A stretch of 64,000 bases of DNA from contig SPDT01000001.1 of the NCBI GenBank assembly GCA_008477525.1, forward strand, positions 682,001 through 746,000, written 5' to 3'. A program made the position numbers and the translations under genes. Position 1 is the stretch's first letter. Every line of letters starts with the position of its first letter. Of the stretch, positions 24,521 to 36,991 are shown in pieces. The notes beneath the pieces were generated by a model that saw only the letters and a list, made by a program, of their open reading frames with translations, was not told where the DNA came from and made no database searches. The DNA is from Hypomyces perniciosus (taxonomy: Eukaryota; Ascomycota; Sordariomycetes; Hypocreales; Hypocreaceae).

Positions 24521-24902
24521 CTTTTCTGCAACTGAGATCGGAACATGTCCGCAGGTTATCCCCCATGTTTGCTTGTTTTGTGCAGACGATGGACACGAGT
24601 TTTCGTGGAAACATTCTCCATAAGCGCACTGGCGGATCCATATCCAACAGGATGCATTAGAGCACCGGGGTGACCGAAGTTCAGATAACAGACGGCGATG
24701 ATTGCGGGTCAGCACTCAGATCCTTTACTCTATGTGGATATATACCGTCACATCGTCCGATGACCCGAGAAACCTGCAGAAAGCTTTCAAGCTCTTCTCT
24801 CCGTTAAAGGATTGTGTGCTTCCTGTCACAGTTTGTCGCTGTCCGTCCCATTGAACTCATCGTCAGTCAAACTGCACTCAAGGCATTGGCTACAGAGGCG
24901 TG

Positions 24903-27156
24903 ATGAGGTCTCTTAGCATCGTGAGCGGGCTTGCTGCCCTGCTCCCCAGCGCTCTGGCCTGTGGGGGTGATAACTCTTGCTACGGTCCTACAAACACTGT
25001 CGAGTACGTCCGTCACGTCAAGCGAATCCAACCCGGAGCTCCCAATGCTCCGTATGGCCCCAAGGCTCCTCTGGAATGGGGTCAGATCAACTTCCTTCAC
25101 ACCGTGCGCATCTCAATTGATCACCGGCAATGATATCCACACTAACTGGATAATAGACGGACACTCATGGCTGGCTCGAAGGCCACCTCAAGGAGCAAAA
25201 CTATGGCGCCGACTGGGGCGACTTCGTCACTTTCAGCCGTCGCATGAAGCAGACAGCCGGTAACATGGGCGTCGACCTGCTTATCGTCGACACGGGCGAT
25301 CTACACGACGGCAATGGCGTCTCAGACGCCACAAAGATCGATGGCACCAAGTCCATGCCTATCTTTGACGAAATCGCCTACGATCTCATGACCATTGGTA
25401 ACCACGAGTTGTATGTCAGCGAGGTCGCCTACGAGATGTTTAACACCTGGACCAAGAAATGGGGTGACCGCTATGTCACGTCCAACGTCAAAGTCTACAA
25501 CCTGAAGACCAAGGAGTACGAGTACGTGGGCGCCACCCACCGATACTTCACCACGGAGAAGGGCATCCGCGTTATGGCCTTTGGCGTGCTCTTCGACTTC
25601 ACAGGTAACAGCAACGCCTCGCAGGTGCTCAAGGCCAAGGACATGGTCGAAGAGTGCTGGTTCACCGAGGCCATCGACACGGACCAGCCCATTGACCTTT
25701 TCATTGTCTTCGGCCACAACCCGGTCCGCCAGACCGACTCGGCCAGCACCTTCAAGATCGTCTGGGATGCCATCCGCAAGCTGCACCCTACCACGCCCAT
25801 TCAGATCCTCGGTGGCCACAGCCACATTCGCGACTTTGCTGTGTACGACGACTCCTCTGTCGCCATCGAGTCCGGCCGCTACTGCGAGACGCTCGGTTGG
25901 ATGTCCATGTCTGGCTTCGATGCTCGCAACAGCGGCTACCACGGTATCAAGAACGCTCACGGCGTGCCCAACCCGACCCGTCCGGCCCGGCCCGGCTCCA
26001 AGTCGCCCTTTGTTTACTCGCGCCGATATCTCGACTGGAACCGCAAGACGTTCATGTACCACACCAAGCAGACGGAGCACACGTATGACTACGGCTCTGG
26101 CCTGCGTGTTACGGGTGAGATTACCCAGGTTCGTGAGGAGTTGAAGCTAGGTGACGTCTACGGCTGTTCTCCTGCGACGTATTGCATTGACTGCGTGCCC
26201 TTTGATAACTCGAGTAACATCTTCCCTGGCGTTGTCATGCCTGCCGTGTCTGCCATTGTTGTCAACAAGACCCGCGAGGACAAGTCCCGTCTCATCATTG
26301 GCAACACTGGTGCTATTCGGTTTGATCTGCACAAGGGCCCTTTCACTTATGACGACAACTTCATTGTCTCGCCCTTCCGGGATGTCTTCCGCTACATCCC
26401 CGGTGTGCCATATGCGAAGGCCAAGAATATCATTAACCAGTAAGCATACGCCCCTTTGCAATGTCACTTCAAAACAGAAACTGACGGGTTTTCAGACTCA
26501 ACGGGGGCGCTGTGGACAAGCGAGACCTTGCCACCATGCGTATTCCCCAGGATGAGTGCACGAATCCCTCTCTGGGACAACTGACCCGTCGTGAGATGCG
26601 CCAGCCCCGTGGTGTTGTTCGTCGCCAGGAGGTTGTCACTTCTGGATACGTCACTTCCGATGACTGGGGTACTGACGGTTAGTCTCCATGCACCTCAATT
26701 TCTTTCTTGCTCCCATGATGGATTGTCGGCGATCTAACAAAAGACCTTCGCAGGTGATGACACCGCTCACTCCAAGATTCCCAGCTACAAAATCCCCGGC
26801 TACTGGCAGACCAAGGTGAACTTCCCTAAGGACAACTCTGATCCGAAGACCGTTGATCTCATCTTCTTTGACTTGTAAGTGGCAAACACATGCTTTGAAA
26901 ATCAAGACCTGGCGCCTAACCTTCGCTTTAGCATCGAGTCGCGTATCCTTTCTAACCTTGGAACCGGCTACACTGCTAATATGGTGAGCTGCTACATTGA
27001 TTGCAGCTTCACTTCCCAAGGTATGTTTCACAACCACTCAAAACGATCACCCTAGTTTTTGTCTGTGTATACAGGAGCTGATTTTTTTTAGACTTCATGT
27101 TGCCATATGCCAAGCTTGCCTGGCAGAAGAATGTGAAGAACTGCCCGCTTGAATAA
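24903..27156 (+). CDS. secreted calcineurin-like metallophosphatase / 5'-nucleotidase family protein
   Basis: Six exons (24903-25103, 25157-26439, 26496-26677, 26754-26874, 26932-27020 and 27092-27156) give 646 aa. The N-terminus MRSLSIVSGLAALLPSALAC is a signal peptide. Metal-site motifs run in order: TTDTHGWL (about 67-74), DTGDLHDG (112-119), GNHE (148-151), a GHNPV loop, and GGHSH (286-290). This is the full di-metal phosphoesterase set. A second, 5'-nucleotidase-like C-terminal domain follows (about 370-640), with Cys residues suited to disulfides (YGCSPATYCIDC, SCYIDCSF). It probably hydrolyses extracellular or vacuolar nucleotides or phosphoesters, like the yeast YHR202W group; the substrate is not proven. 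All introns are 53-76 nt and in frame, with CTAAC-type branch sites. The start is the first ATG after a GTG that extends the open frame. Confidence 0.9.
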
Positions 27157-27511
27157 ATTGGTTTAGCTGACTGAGCGGGAGTATGGGATTGGGGTTCGGG
27201 TGTATTAAATATGTTGTATTATATGAGACGGATAGATGTATGTGAAATGACGTGATGATATTGAGAGACACTTGCACACGACCCTTGATTATCTATTTCT
27301 ATTGCTGAGCTGTGAGCCAATGCTTGGTATAGAACCTCTCCTGGTCCTCCTTTCACTGTCGACAATTCAACAACTCTCGGATTATAAACACCCAACGCCT
27401 CGCTCGAGATGCTTCCCACGAACCCACTCAATCCCAACTGATATCTGCTCATATTTACCTCCTCCTCCTCCTCTAACCTGCTCCAGGATAGCCCCCAATC
27501 AAAAGACTCAA
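27157..27511. other. convergent intergenic region
   Basis: This region lies between the 3' ends of the metallophosphatase and the PrpF-family gene. Only pyrimidine-rich stretches are seen. Confidence 0.5.
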
Positions 27512-28649
27512 CTAGTAATACACCTCACCCTTCATCAACACCCTCGCAGTCCTCAACAACCGCGCCTCCTCAATCCTCCCCTCCCTCACCGTCGTGCCCA
27601 CATCCACCATCCCACTCGGATGCCCTATCCTCACCGTCCCCTTCACCCGTCCACCGATCAAGTCCGACGCAATCGTCCCGCGAAGCTGCGACGCCGCCCC
27701 GAGACACAGCGCAAGTGTCAGAGGCGCAGCCTTGTGTGCCTGGCCCATGGACATGGCGAGACACTGGATGTCGATGTCAGCGCTCCTGTTGGCGCTCCGC
27801 GGGAGCAGAAGCACAATCTTGGGCACGCTCTCCGTGTTGGGGTCCAGGCCCATTCTGGAGGCGCCGGCGCGGCGGATTTGTTCCAGGCGGGCTTTAAACG
27901 AAGCGTCTGCCTCGATGGTTTGCGGCGTCAAAGCCGCTGAAGCCGTGTCATCAAGACCAAGACTGGAGGTTGCGACAAAGACCCCTGGGTTCCCGACATC
28001 CACCAGCGATGCCGTGACGGTGCTTCCATCAGGCAATTCAAGTTCATCAACGCCATTGCCCGTAGGCAGTGCACGTCCTGTCTTCGCCCCCGCGGGATCT
28101 CGAAAACTCAAGGTGATTTTGGACTGCATCCCCGGCACGCCGTCCATGACATAGTCCCCCTCAGGGGAGTACATCAACGGACTGCCCTCGACCTTGAACC
28201 TCGAGACAATGACTTTAAAGGTATTCGTATTCAAAATCCTCACACTCGCCCAATGCTCACCATTCGAATCCAACTCCACCGCCTTCATCGCGCTCTCAGA
28301 CGGAACCAATCCCATATCCCACGCCGCGGGTCCCACAATGGAGGACATATTGCCGCAGTTTCCCGCCATATCCAGCGCGCCGTCCCGAATGCCGACTTGC
28401 ACAAAGGTAAACTCAACGTCCACGTCTTTTCGCGCGGAAGCGCTGCCTAGGATCGCAATCTTGGACGTGGAGGAGAGGCCGGAACCCATGCCGTCGAGCT
28501 GACGCCCGTGATGCGCGTCGGGAGAGCCCATTGCGGCGGGGAGGACGGCGTGCCATTGGGAGGGAGGCGGAAGAGCGTCGCGATGTATGACGAGTCCGTT
28601 GGAGGTGCCGGCGCGGACAAACCACGCTGGGAAGCGGCGGAGGCCGGGA

Positions 28650-28694
<45 letters not shown>

Positions 28695-28798
28695 GAATGG
28701 GTGGTGATGGATCTGGTTATGGAGTGTTTTAGGGTATTGGGATTGCGGAGATAGAGATGGCGCGTAGGCCGCACGATGAGAGATGAGGAGCAGCACAT
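27512..28798 (-). CDS. PrpF-family isomerase (2-methylaconitate/methylitaconate isomerase type)
   Basis: A single exon encodes 428 aa. An N-terminal extension (about 1-50) is basic, Ser/Pro-rich and free of acidic residues, which suggests a mitochondrial presequence. It contains a run of ten Ser coded by a trinucleotide microsatellite (28651-28680). The fold begins with PAWFVRAGTSNGLVIHRDAL, the usual PrpF opening but with Ser where many members have Gly/Cys. Family features include VQVGIRDGALDMAGNCGNMS, which holds the catalytic-type Cys, and a C-terminal IGHPSGMVDVGTTV. PrpF enzymes are diaminopimelate-epimerase-like isomerases, some serving the methylcitrate route of propionate breakdown. 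Fungal homologs are not well characterised, so the substrate is inferred only. Confidence 0.88.
28651..28694. repeat. ATG/GTG trinucleotide microsatellite inside the PrpF-family gene
   Basis: Ten ATG units are followed by a GTG run on the plus strand. On the coding strand they give a Ser run preceded by a Pro run in the N-terminal extension. Confidence 0.9.
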
Positions 28799-29095
28799 CG
28801 TGGATATGGCTGCGATTGTGAATGTGTGTCGCTAGGAAATAAAATAATCGGAGGTTCAGCCCGTCCATATTACTATCCATCTCGGCCGAAGGCCGGCAAG
28901 CCGGGTCACGTTCTCCGCGTTTTCGCCGTCCGCTCCTCCGGATCGCCCCGGGCCGTTATCAATCAGATTCCGTACACTACTACTACTAGTATTATTACGA
29001 CTGATGAAGCAGCCGGTGACAAGTGATGGAATGAATCATGTTTCCCCCCTTCCCCTTCCTAGCATTTCGACAAGCTTCGGGCTCTTCTCTTCGCC
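28799..29095. other. intergenic, about 300 bp
   Basis: This is the promoter side of the PrpF-family gene and the 3' side of the cyclotransferase-like gene. Nothing else is recognised. Confidence 0.5.
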
Positions 29096-29446
29096 TCATC
29101 GCCAAAACCTCCTCATCACCCTGTTCGCATACTCCTCGTCCAACCCCCAATTCTCCACCGCGTCCTTGATCCCCCTCTCCATTCTCCCCACGTACTCCTC
29201 CTTCGGCTTTGCTTCCTTCACCCTCTTGTAGTCCACATACACCAACACCTTCACCCTCGCCAGCTGCCCTCCGTCCGTATCCCGCGGATCCCTCCCCTGC
29301 GAGTCCCGCACATAGGTTGCCTCCAGATGCACCTTCTCATACGCCGACGGCACGCCCTCAAACCGATCCAACCGCTCCTCATCCTGCGGCGGCAGCAAAT
29401 ACAACAGCCCATACACGCCATCCTCCTCCTCTCCTCCTCTCCTCGG

Positions 29447-29477
<31 letters not shown>

Positions 29478-29776
29478 GAAGACGATTCAGGCACCTGCAC
29501 GACATTGGCGTATCCTCTCCCGTTGATCAGCCACTTCCACCCTTTCAAGTATCCCAACCCCACGGGCGTCGAGAACGGACACCGCTCGCGCATCTGCACG
29601 GTAGAGAGGTTGCTCCCGTAGGCAAAGTACAGGATCTCGTGCCTGTTCTCGTCGACCACTGTCATGACGCTGTCTTGCGAGTCTTGGCTGCTGCTGTTGC
29701 TGCCCTGCGAGTAGTCCATGGCGAGCCAGGCGTTGAACTTCCAAAGCAAGTGGTCGAGCGTGTCCAACACGGACAT
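29096..29776 (-). CDS. gamma-glutamylcyclotransferase-like protein
   Basis: A single exon encodes 226 aa from the ATG at 29776. The motif YFAYGSNLSTVQM (about residues 50-62) is the substrate-binding signature of the GGCT fold. VYGLLYLLPPQDEERLDRFE carries the expected catalytic-region Glu before GVPSAYEKV. A low-complexity insert (poly-Ser, then RRGGEEED) sits in a loop between strands. GGCT enzymes release 5-oxoproline from gamma-glutamyl amino acids or peptides; several fungal relatives are of unknown specificity. No targeting signal is clear. It is in tandem with the PrpF-family gene, 297 bp apart. Confidence 0.87.
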
Positions 29777-30661
29777 TTATGTGGGAAGAAGAAGAAGGTA
29801 TTAAGTAAGGAGTGTTGTGTTGGTGGTGTTTGGTGCTAGTTTGTCCGCGAGTGACTCTTAGCGTCCAGTATCTAGCTTTATATGTGTAAGAGAAGTAAAG
29901 GCCCAAGTTGGAAAGAAAGAGAAGAAGAAGAAGAAGAAGAAGAAGAAAAGGACAGAAATCACGAGGCCTCCAGAGTCCTATTCCCCGTTACACAAAAGAT
30001 CCAGGCAAAGCCATGTAACCAAAGGCAGTCGGGCACCGAAACCGTGGCTGGGCCAGGCAGCAGGTCGCCCTACTGCTTGCATCAGGAGCCGTGAATGCGA
30101 TACATGCGATACTGTTACCTTTCCCCATCGTAACAAGGCATATTATTTGCTAGGCAGAAATGTGCCTGCATCCCTAGTTTACATACATACACGTCACTTG
30201 TTTCTTATTTGCTGCATGGCTATGCTGCTCTGCTGCTTGTTACTGACTGGATGGCACCAGGCCAGCACAACCCCCATGCAGCATTCGTGACCAGGTATCA
30301 AGGAATCATCATTCATGTCGTCTTTTCATATAATAAGTACACTATTAGATGGGCATGACTCTCCACCCACCACCATACTGTCGTTGCATATTACTACCAC
30401 TGCCCCTCAACAGATAGCCCATCGATCCAGCCGAGGCTGTGCAACAGCTGCCTAGTACTCCGTATGTATCCATGTTTTCTCGTGTTGCATAGAGTATAAA
30501 TCCTTCCTCATTCCCTTTCATATTCGTGTTTCCTCCGCATGGTCTCATGTATATCTTCACTCCCCAGCTACCATCACGTCTCCGCTTCTATCAAGGTCAT
30601 ACGCTCGGTCTAGTACCAGCCTGGCTGAGCTTGCTGAAGGAAAGAAAAAAACAGACATAGT
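29777..30661. other. intergenic, about 0.9 kb
   Basis: This region contains the promoter of the cyclotransferase-like gene, a GAA repeat (29921-29947), a TACTCCGTA element near 30455, and the 3' flank of STE11. No gene is recognised. Confidence 0.5.
29921..29947. repeat. (GAA)9 microsatellite
   Basis: Nine GAA units lie upstream of the cyclotransferase-like gene. It is a simple repeat. Confidence 0.9.
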
Positions 30662-33452
30662 CTAGGTAATGGGCGTAAGGAAGGGACTAAGCATCAGGTC
30701 ATCCGCGCTTGGGCGAAGATTGTGGTCAAGCTCAAAGGTCTGGCTCAGGAACGTCTTCGCATCGTCACTAGCGTGCTCCGGGATAGTAGGCGTCGCCTTG
30801 CCTCCTCCAATCTTGAAAATGGCCTGCATTTGACTACAGTCAGGGAAAGGGTGCGAGCCCGTCATCATCTCCACGACGAGGCAACCAAGGGACCAAATAT
30901 CGGCCTTGCGAGTGTACGACGTTTGCTTGACCACTTCAGGGGCCATCCAGAATACGGACCCTTGCAGCGATGGTCGATGCTTGCTGTTGTTTGCCCCATT
31001 CAGGATATTCGACGCCTCCAACTTCTTCGAGATGCCAAAGTCGGAAATTTTGATGGTACCCTTGTTATCGACCAGGATGTTGGCCCCCTTGATGTCCCGA
31101 TGGATGATGTCTCGGTTGTGCAGATACGACAGACCTGTCAAGATTTGTCGTACGAAGCTGCGTACCAGAGGTTCTGGCAGCGCGCCATACGAGTTGAGCA
31201 TCGTTTGCACGGAGCCACCGGGGACATACTCGAGGAAAATGTTTAAATGTTCGGCTGAAGAACTGCAGCCCAGATATTGCACAATGTTGGGGTGTCGGAG
31301 TTCTCGTAGTAGGCTGATCTCTCGCTTCAAAGCCTCAATCATACTCTTCTTCCGAGTGTCGCTTTGGGTGTTGGCACCAGGAGCTGGCGTCTCGACTTGC
31401 TTCACGGCAAGGAGCTCTCCTGTCACGGCATGCAAGGCGAGATACACGCAGCCAAAGGATCCTTGTCCAATGAGAGCGCCCTTCATCCACTTGTTATCAT
31501 CCCAAGACTCTCCAGCGAGGAAACTCTGCAGTTCCTCGTCTGCCTCATCTCCATCATCGTCAAGAGCCTGTTTCAGCTCCTGGAACGAACCTGACCCAGT
31601 GGATCCATCTCCGTCATAATAAGTGGTAGTTGTGGTATTTCCGTCTGGGTCGGTGATACTGACGGCTGTGCTCTCGTTGCTACTCTCGGTGAACGATACG
31701 TATGACTTGCGGTTCGGTTCAATAGGTGACTCCTCTTGGAGAGTGCCGAGCATCGACGACGCAATCGAATCCCTGCTGTAGACTGTAGGGGCACGCCCGC
31801 TCGCGATACGGACCTTGGCAATATGGGCATTTCCGCTTAACCAGGAGTCGGCAATGGTAGGGATCGGAGGCGCGTCCTGAATGCTCGAGGCATAACTGAA
31901 GTTGCTGGCCACGCTGAGCCGGCTATTGATCTTGCTCAAGCGGGTCGACCTCCTCATAGAAAGCCTAGCGGTTCGATCGATGTCTTCCCGAGGGTGGTCG
32001 GGGAAGTAGGACGTCAAATCCGATGCGATGAGCTCGCTAGGCGGCCGGAGCCCGCCAAATTGGCGGAGTCCCACGCGACGCGGAGGTCGTTCGTCAGGCG
32101 AACTCGGACGGTCAATATCATTGTATGTGCTTGTGAGGTTTCGTTCCCGGGATTGGACGGAGATTGGCGACAGGGGCATCTGAAGCTTATCGTTCCAGTT
32201 CTCCCCCAACACTTTTTGCACTTTGAGCTGACTCCTCTTGTCAACTGCTTCTAGTGCACGTGTGTGTCTCTGCTGCTCCTCTTCCATGGCAATCGCAGCA
32301 GCCCGTTGGAGCTCTGCCTCGCCTGGCTCTCCTGCCGGCACTCTCCTCAAAATCAGACGATTCCGTTCGGGCCGCCGCTGGTCCTTGATGATGCGCCACA
32401 GCTCTGTGTCTCCTAGACGGCGACATTGGCTTGGATCGGGCTCCAGGCCCGTCAAAACCCAGAAGCAGTAGTTTCGCTCATGATCCTCTCGGAGGGCAAA
32501 CTTGCGCAGGGTCACTCGCATAACTTCTTCGCAGGTATTACAATCGGCAATCTTGACTACTTTGGTAACACCGCCTGTTGATATTACGCGGATGACATCC
32601 TGACCCTGTGGCAAGGCAGCCATAAGCGAGCCATCCATGCTGGAATTGTTTCTCGTATGAGTTGGCACCATACGGGTACCCGAGCCATCTGTTGACGAGC
32701 CAGGAACCCTAGATCCTTGGTTTGGGCCACCATGAGCCATGTAGCCTGCTCCTGCAGGGTATCGTTGCTGTTGTCTTAATCGGATATCTGATGTCTGAAG
32801 AGGCGAGTTGGGTCGAGAGTTAGATCTGCCGAGGTCCCCAGGACTGGAGATGTCAATCTGTCTGGAATATCGCTTGCTCAAGGATGGTGTAGGCATTGAT
32901 CGAGCGGTGGAGGGCTTCGGTGACAGGCCATGGGGCTGCAAAGGGAGAATGTCCAGTCCAGCGAAGGAATCCTGAAGAGAGAAAAGTCAGTTCCTTGATC
33001 AGACTGCCCAGATGCCCAGACCACCAGGTGCTCACCCTATTTCGCTTCTTCTGGTTCGCGTAGGCTTTCGTTCTCAGCTTCTTGATACAGAGAAACAGGC
33101 GCACCCGGTCGCCAACTTTGTCGATTCCCATCTCCTTCAAAACCTCCTTGTCCATCTCCAGGAGATTCTCGCCATTGATGTGGTTCTTCCGGAACAGCTT
33201 CTCGTATTCTCCGCACTTGACGCTCGCGAGGTAGTCGCACACCCTGTCCTCGTCCCAGTTCTTGACGGCATCGGGCCCTTCGGCATCTGAGAATTCGGAT
33301 TCTGTCGGACTTGAATAGGCGTGGGACGTGCCGGCCATGGCCGGTATCCTTCTCGATGTCGGCAAGGAGGATTGATATTCGTTGGGGACCATGGCGGTGT
33401 TGGTCCCGCCGAGAGAGGCAGGAAACGACAGTTTGGGTGCCAGCATGGCCAT
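30662..33452 (-). CDS. STE11: MAP kinase kinase kinase Ste11
   Basis: Two exons (33036-33452 and 30662-32971) give 908 aa. Domains in order: a SAM domain (about 63-130, with [20 protein letters not shown] and [20 protein letters not shown]); a Ras-associating/ubiquitin-like domain (about 262-350, from [20 protein letters not shown] to [10 protein letters not shown]); a long Ser/Arg/Pro-rich regulatory region; and a C-terminal kinase domain (about 635-900). Kinase motifs seen: the Gly loop [14 protein letters not shown]-type [26 protein letters not shown] and a WMAPEVV APE motif. This is the complete layout of fungal Ste11, the MAPKKK of the Fus3/Kss1-type cascade acting in mating, hyphal fusion and host penetration. 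The single 64-nt intron is phase 0. The frame is intact. Confidence 0.95.
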
Positions 33453-35847
33453 TTCGCAGGATCAGGCCAAAGAGAGGCGTCCTTGTTCAGATTGATAGAG
33501 AACTCTCGTATCCGCTGGCGGTATCGTACAAGTAGGTGCAGCGTTCGTGGCACACCGCGACGGGGCTGGTTTCAAAGTTCGGGGGATACTAATGGGGTCG
33601 CTGCGATGCTCTCCAGACCACACACCTGCTTCAGGCCAGGCCCAAGTCGTGCTGCTGCAGTCGGGACAGCGCAGTTCCGGACTGAAGCCTTTGTGATGGT
33701 GAAGTAGAGGAATGGAGTAAGGGAGGAAGAAGCGGTCCTAAAAAGGATATGTACTTTGCGAAGAGCGAGGAAACGGATGCCTTTTGGACTATTACTCGTA
33801 GACCCGCGAATGGGACCTTAGTGCTCCGTACTCCGTACTCCGTACTGCTAGCCAACACGGGGGGCCTGGGGGGGCGATTGGCTCTGGGCGAGCCCCTGTA
33901 ACCTCGTGGGAACCAGCGCAGATGCGCTAAAAAGGACGCTGTAGATTGGGGCGATGCCTGGGCTGGTAAAGCTGGTCCGGCTGGGCGAGGTGAAACTTGC
34001 CACGGCAGAGGGGAGCAGTTGACAGGGTGGTGAAAACCGTTTGGTTGGTGGATGGCGGATTGAGGAGGGCTGACGAGTTGATGAAGGGAGATATCTAGGT
34101 ATCAAGAAACAGAGGGATTCAACAACGTACCTCGTACCTCGTACTGCTCTTGAAGCACATTGGTAGGTATGAGGTATGTATGTACGAAGCAGTATAAGGT
34201 ATACGACTATGCATGATGTATGTACTCGTATGTACGTCCAGACACCTGATACATTCCCCCCCAATCTCCTCGCTTGTCTTGTTGGCATCCATCCCTTCCC
34301 GCATATCGCCGCCATGGATCTCCCTGTTTGTCTATCGTACGGAGCACCCGTTGACAGATTGGGGAGATTTGCCTGCAAACGCAAGAAAAGCATCAAGTCA
34401 ACGCCGGCCCTTTCAAGCTGAATTTGCCCATGTCGATGGCTCGATTAGAAGCTGATTAGCTGTATTGCTCCGTGTATTCCCGCTGAATTTCAGGACGCCA
34501 TTTCCAGGGTCGTCTCAGTGGGTCTAGTGCATAGCACAACCCCCTCCATGAGAGATGCTGCATATGATAGGCTGGAGCTCAGCAAAAGATGAAACCAGCG
34601 GTGTTTCGAACTTTTTTTTTTTCTTCCCTGCGGCACACTCGCTTTTTTGGGCCCTGTTTGTTTTGTTGCACAGACATTAATAATGATGACGATGATGGCT
34701 ATGACGAGTGATGATCCATCCCATCGGCTGTTCTAATTTCAACGTCGCCCCATGTGCTATTTTCATCTTTGTTTGTCATCTTCACATGCGGGCCACGGCT
34801 TTCGAGAACTGGGGAGGCTTCATTCATCAAATCATGGCAAGCAGCATATTAGTTCACAGATGCACATATCTGCCAAACATACGGATGGAATTGGAATCCC
34901 ATGCCGGTGTAATATGTACGGAGCAGGGTTTATACATGACGCATTTGTTGGTCATCCAGGAAAGCGGCAACAAGCCTCTACTCCGACTTGTTTCATATTC
35001 CGCACGCGCGTGATAGGTAGAGTTTGGCGCTTCGGGCTGCGGTGATGAAACACCACACCAATCGATGGGCCGTTTCTCCAACGGAACGCATCTTCCGGGC
35101 GTCTGATGTACTCTGCTATTTTTCAAGTGTCTCACGTGTAAGACGAAGACGGGTGGCTGATGCCCGAGTTCATCGTGGCGTGCTGCCCATTTTAGCCTAC
35201 CAAACAAGTACATACATACTCCGTACATACAATGCAATGATGCTAGACTCCGATCTGGAAATACCGGGATCGCCGTAGAAGGGATCGTGTCCCTCAAATT
35301 CCCGATGAGGCGTTGGCTCAGTTTGATGATCCAGCCTCTCAACATGAAGGTTCTCTACTAACAAATACCATCTGAATTATCACTCATATGGAGCTACCTA
35401 GCGTACATCACACCACCCACTAAACCACCAAAGAGAACACCTCCATCAGTCATTCTTATGTCAGTCCTCATGTTCGCAAAGCGGCGTGTGAAATGTGCCG
35501 CAGTTGCAATTCCGCCCTTCTTGTACTTCGTACTTTGTATAATAACTCTGGATACTGACATTAATACTACTACTACTACTACTACTACTACGGAGTACTA
35601 CTACTACTACGAAGTACTACTCGTACTAGATAGTCAATACGGTATTATTATTCTGTAGCACATATTATATAAGAAGCCGAAACGGACGCCAAGGTCCACC
35701 CCCACTTATCACTCCAGCCCGGAACGAGCCGGTCATCGGCACTTCGTCATCACATCTCAAAGAGTGACGAGTGAAGCATCGAACTCTCACGAATCCCTAG
35801 AATTCGCCGCAATCCACCATTGCCGTCAATAAGTTCGGAATTGCGTC
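33453..35847. other. divergent intergenic region, about 2.4 kb
   Basis: This is a long upstream region between STE11 and PHA2. No gene is recognised. It carries several short motifs: three overlapping CTCCGTA units at 33822-33846, CGTACCTCGTACCTCGTACTG-like repeats near 34126-34145, TACTCCGTA near 35218, and a (TAC)n tract at 35565-35626 interrupted by TACGGAGTA and TACGAAGTA. Confidence 0.5.
35565..35626. repeat. TAC microsatellite interrupted by TACGGAGTA and TACGAAGTA
   Basis: About ten TAC units are followed by a GGAG interruption, more TAC units, a GAAG interruption and a final CTCGTAC. The two interruptions create exactly the 9-mers that recur across the window. Confidence 0.85.
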
Positions 35848-36991
35848 ATGGCTGCCTCTGGGAAGCCCGTCGTGAGCTTCTTGGGCCCCGTCGCGTCCTA
35901 TTCACACCAGGTAACACTCTCAACGTTGCTGTATCAAGACGGGGTAACAGAACACCGGTGCTAACTCATATCTGTATTATCAAGGCAGTGAGACAGGTTT
36001 TCCCCGAGAGCACCTGGGAGTTGTGTCCTGCAGCGACAATTGATGGTAGGTAACCGCTGAGAATGCATCGTTGCTTCTGTATCCCCAGTTGGCTAATAAT
36101 ATGTATGGCCTCCTAGATGTCTTCGATCAGGTCCAGAATGGAGAGGTGACGGCAGGTGTTGTTCCTTTTGAGAACTCCACAAATGGCTCTGTGGTCTTCA
36201 CTCTTGATAACCTAGCCGATCGAGATGGTCGATACAAAGACATCACTGTTGACGGCGAGATTTTTGTCGACGTCCACCACTGTCTCATCGGACACAAGGA
36301 CCCCTCACCACTCTCTGATGAGCACACCGAAGGCTCCGGAACATGCACTCCCACACTTACAGATCCGCGCCCCTCAAAGCCAAAGTCCAAGCCTCTCACT
36401 AGCCTCAAGCACGTCAAGAGGCTCTATTCTCATCCTCAAGCCTTTGGCCAGTGCAACGCCTTCATCTCAACATACCTGAAGGGCGTCGAAATCTTCGACG
36501 TCAGCTCCACGAGCAAGGCCGCTGAGATTGTGAGCCAGGATAAGACAGGAACCTGGGCCGCCATCTCCAGCGAGCTTGCTGCAAATCTCCTCGGAGGGCT
36601 GGACATGCTCTCCAAGTCCATCGAGGACCGCGACGACAACACCACGCGCTTCCTCATCATTGGGAAGAACACCACCATCCCGAAAGACTGGAATCTTGTG
36701 AAACAATCAAGGGAGAAGTCCACGGGCAAGTCTATGGTCTCATTCACTGTGCCGCATACATCTCCCGGTGCTCTGGCGGAGGTGCTGAGCGGCTTCAAGG
36801 CTTACAATCTTAATTTGACGAGCATCAACAGTCGGCCTAGTCTGCTGGCTCCTTTCCAGTACATTTTCTTCGTCGAATTTGAGGGGCACAAGTATGACGA
36901 CCCTGATGGGCGTGTGAAAGGTGCGTTGGATAACATTGACCGGGTTGCACAGAGCTGGAGATTGTTGGGTAGTTGGGAGAGGTATAGGTAA
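35848..36991 (+). CDS. PHA2: prephenate dehydratase
   Basis: Three exons (35848-35910, 35985-36045 and 36117-36991) give 332 aa. The first exon gives GKPVVSFLGPVASYSHQ and the second AVRQVFPESTWELCPAATID. The third gives GVVPFENSTNGSVVFTLDNL, with the substrate-binding NSTNGSV segment, and DDNTTRFLIIG, the conserved TRF motif. A C-terminal ACT domain starts near MVSFTVPHTSPGALAEVLSG and contains NLTSINSRP, the ESRP-like phenylalanine-binding motif. The enzyme converts prephenate to phenylpyruvate in phenylalanine biosynthesis and is probably feedback-inhibited by phenylalanine through the ACT domain. A Pro/Lys/Ser-rich insert (about 130-155) is present, as in other fungal members. Both introns carry CTAAC/CTAAT branch sites. 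Confidence 0.94.

Larger units (their letters stand above)
23747..24902. other. divergent intergenic region with diverged direct repeat
   Basis: This region lies between the EBP-like gene and the secreted metallophosphatase. It holds a two-copy diverged repeat (23822-23985) and a 13-bp tandem (24486-24520), both listed separately. Open frames here are not supportable as genes. Confidence 0.5.

Noticed and set aside
25322..26080. 252-codon frame antisense to the secreted metallophosphatase
   Set aside because: It is a shadow of a strongly coding exon on the opposite strand, caused by codon bias.
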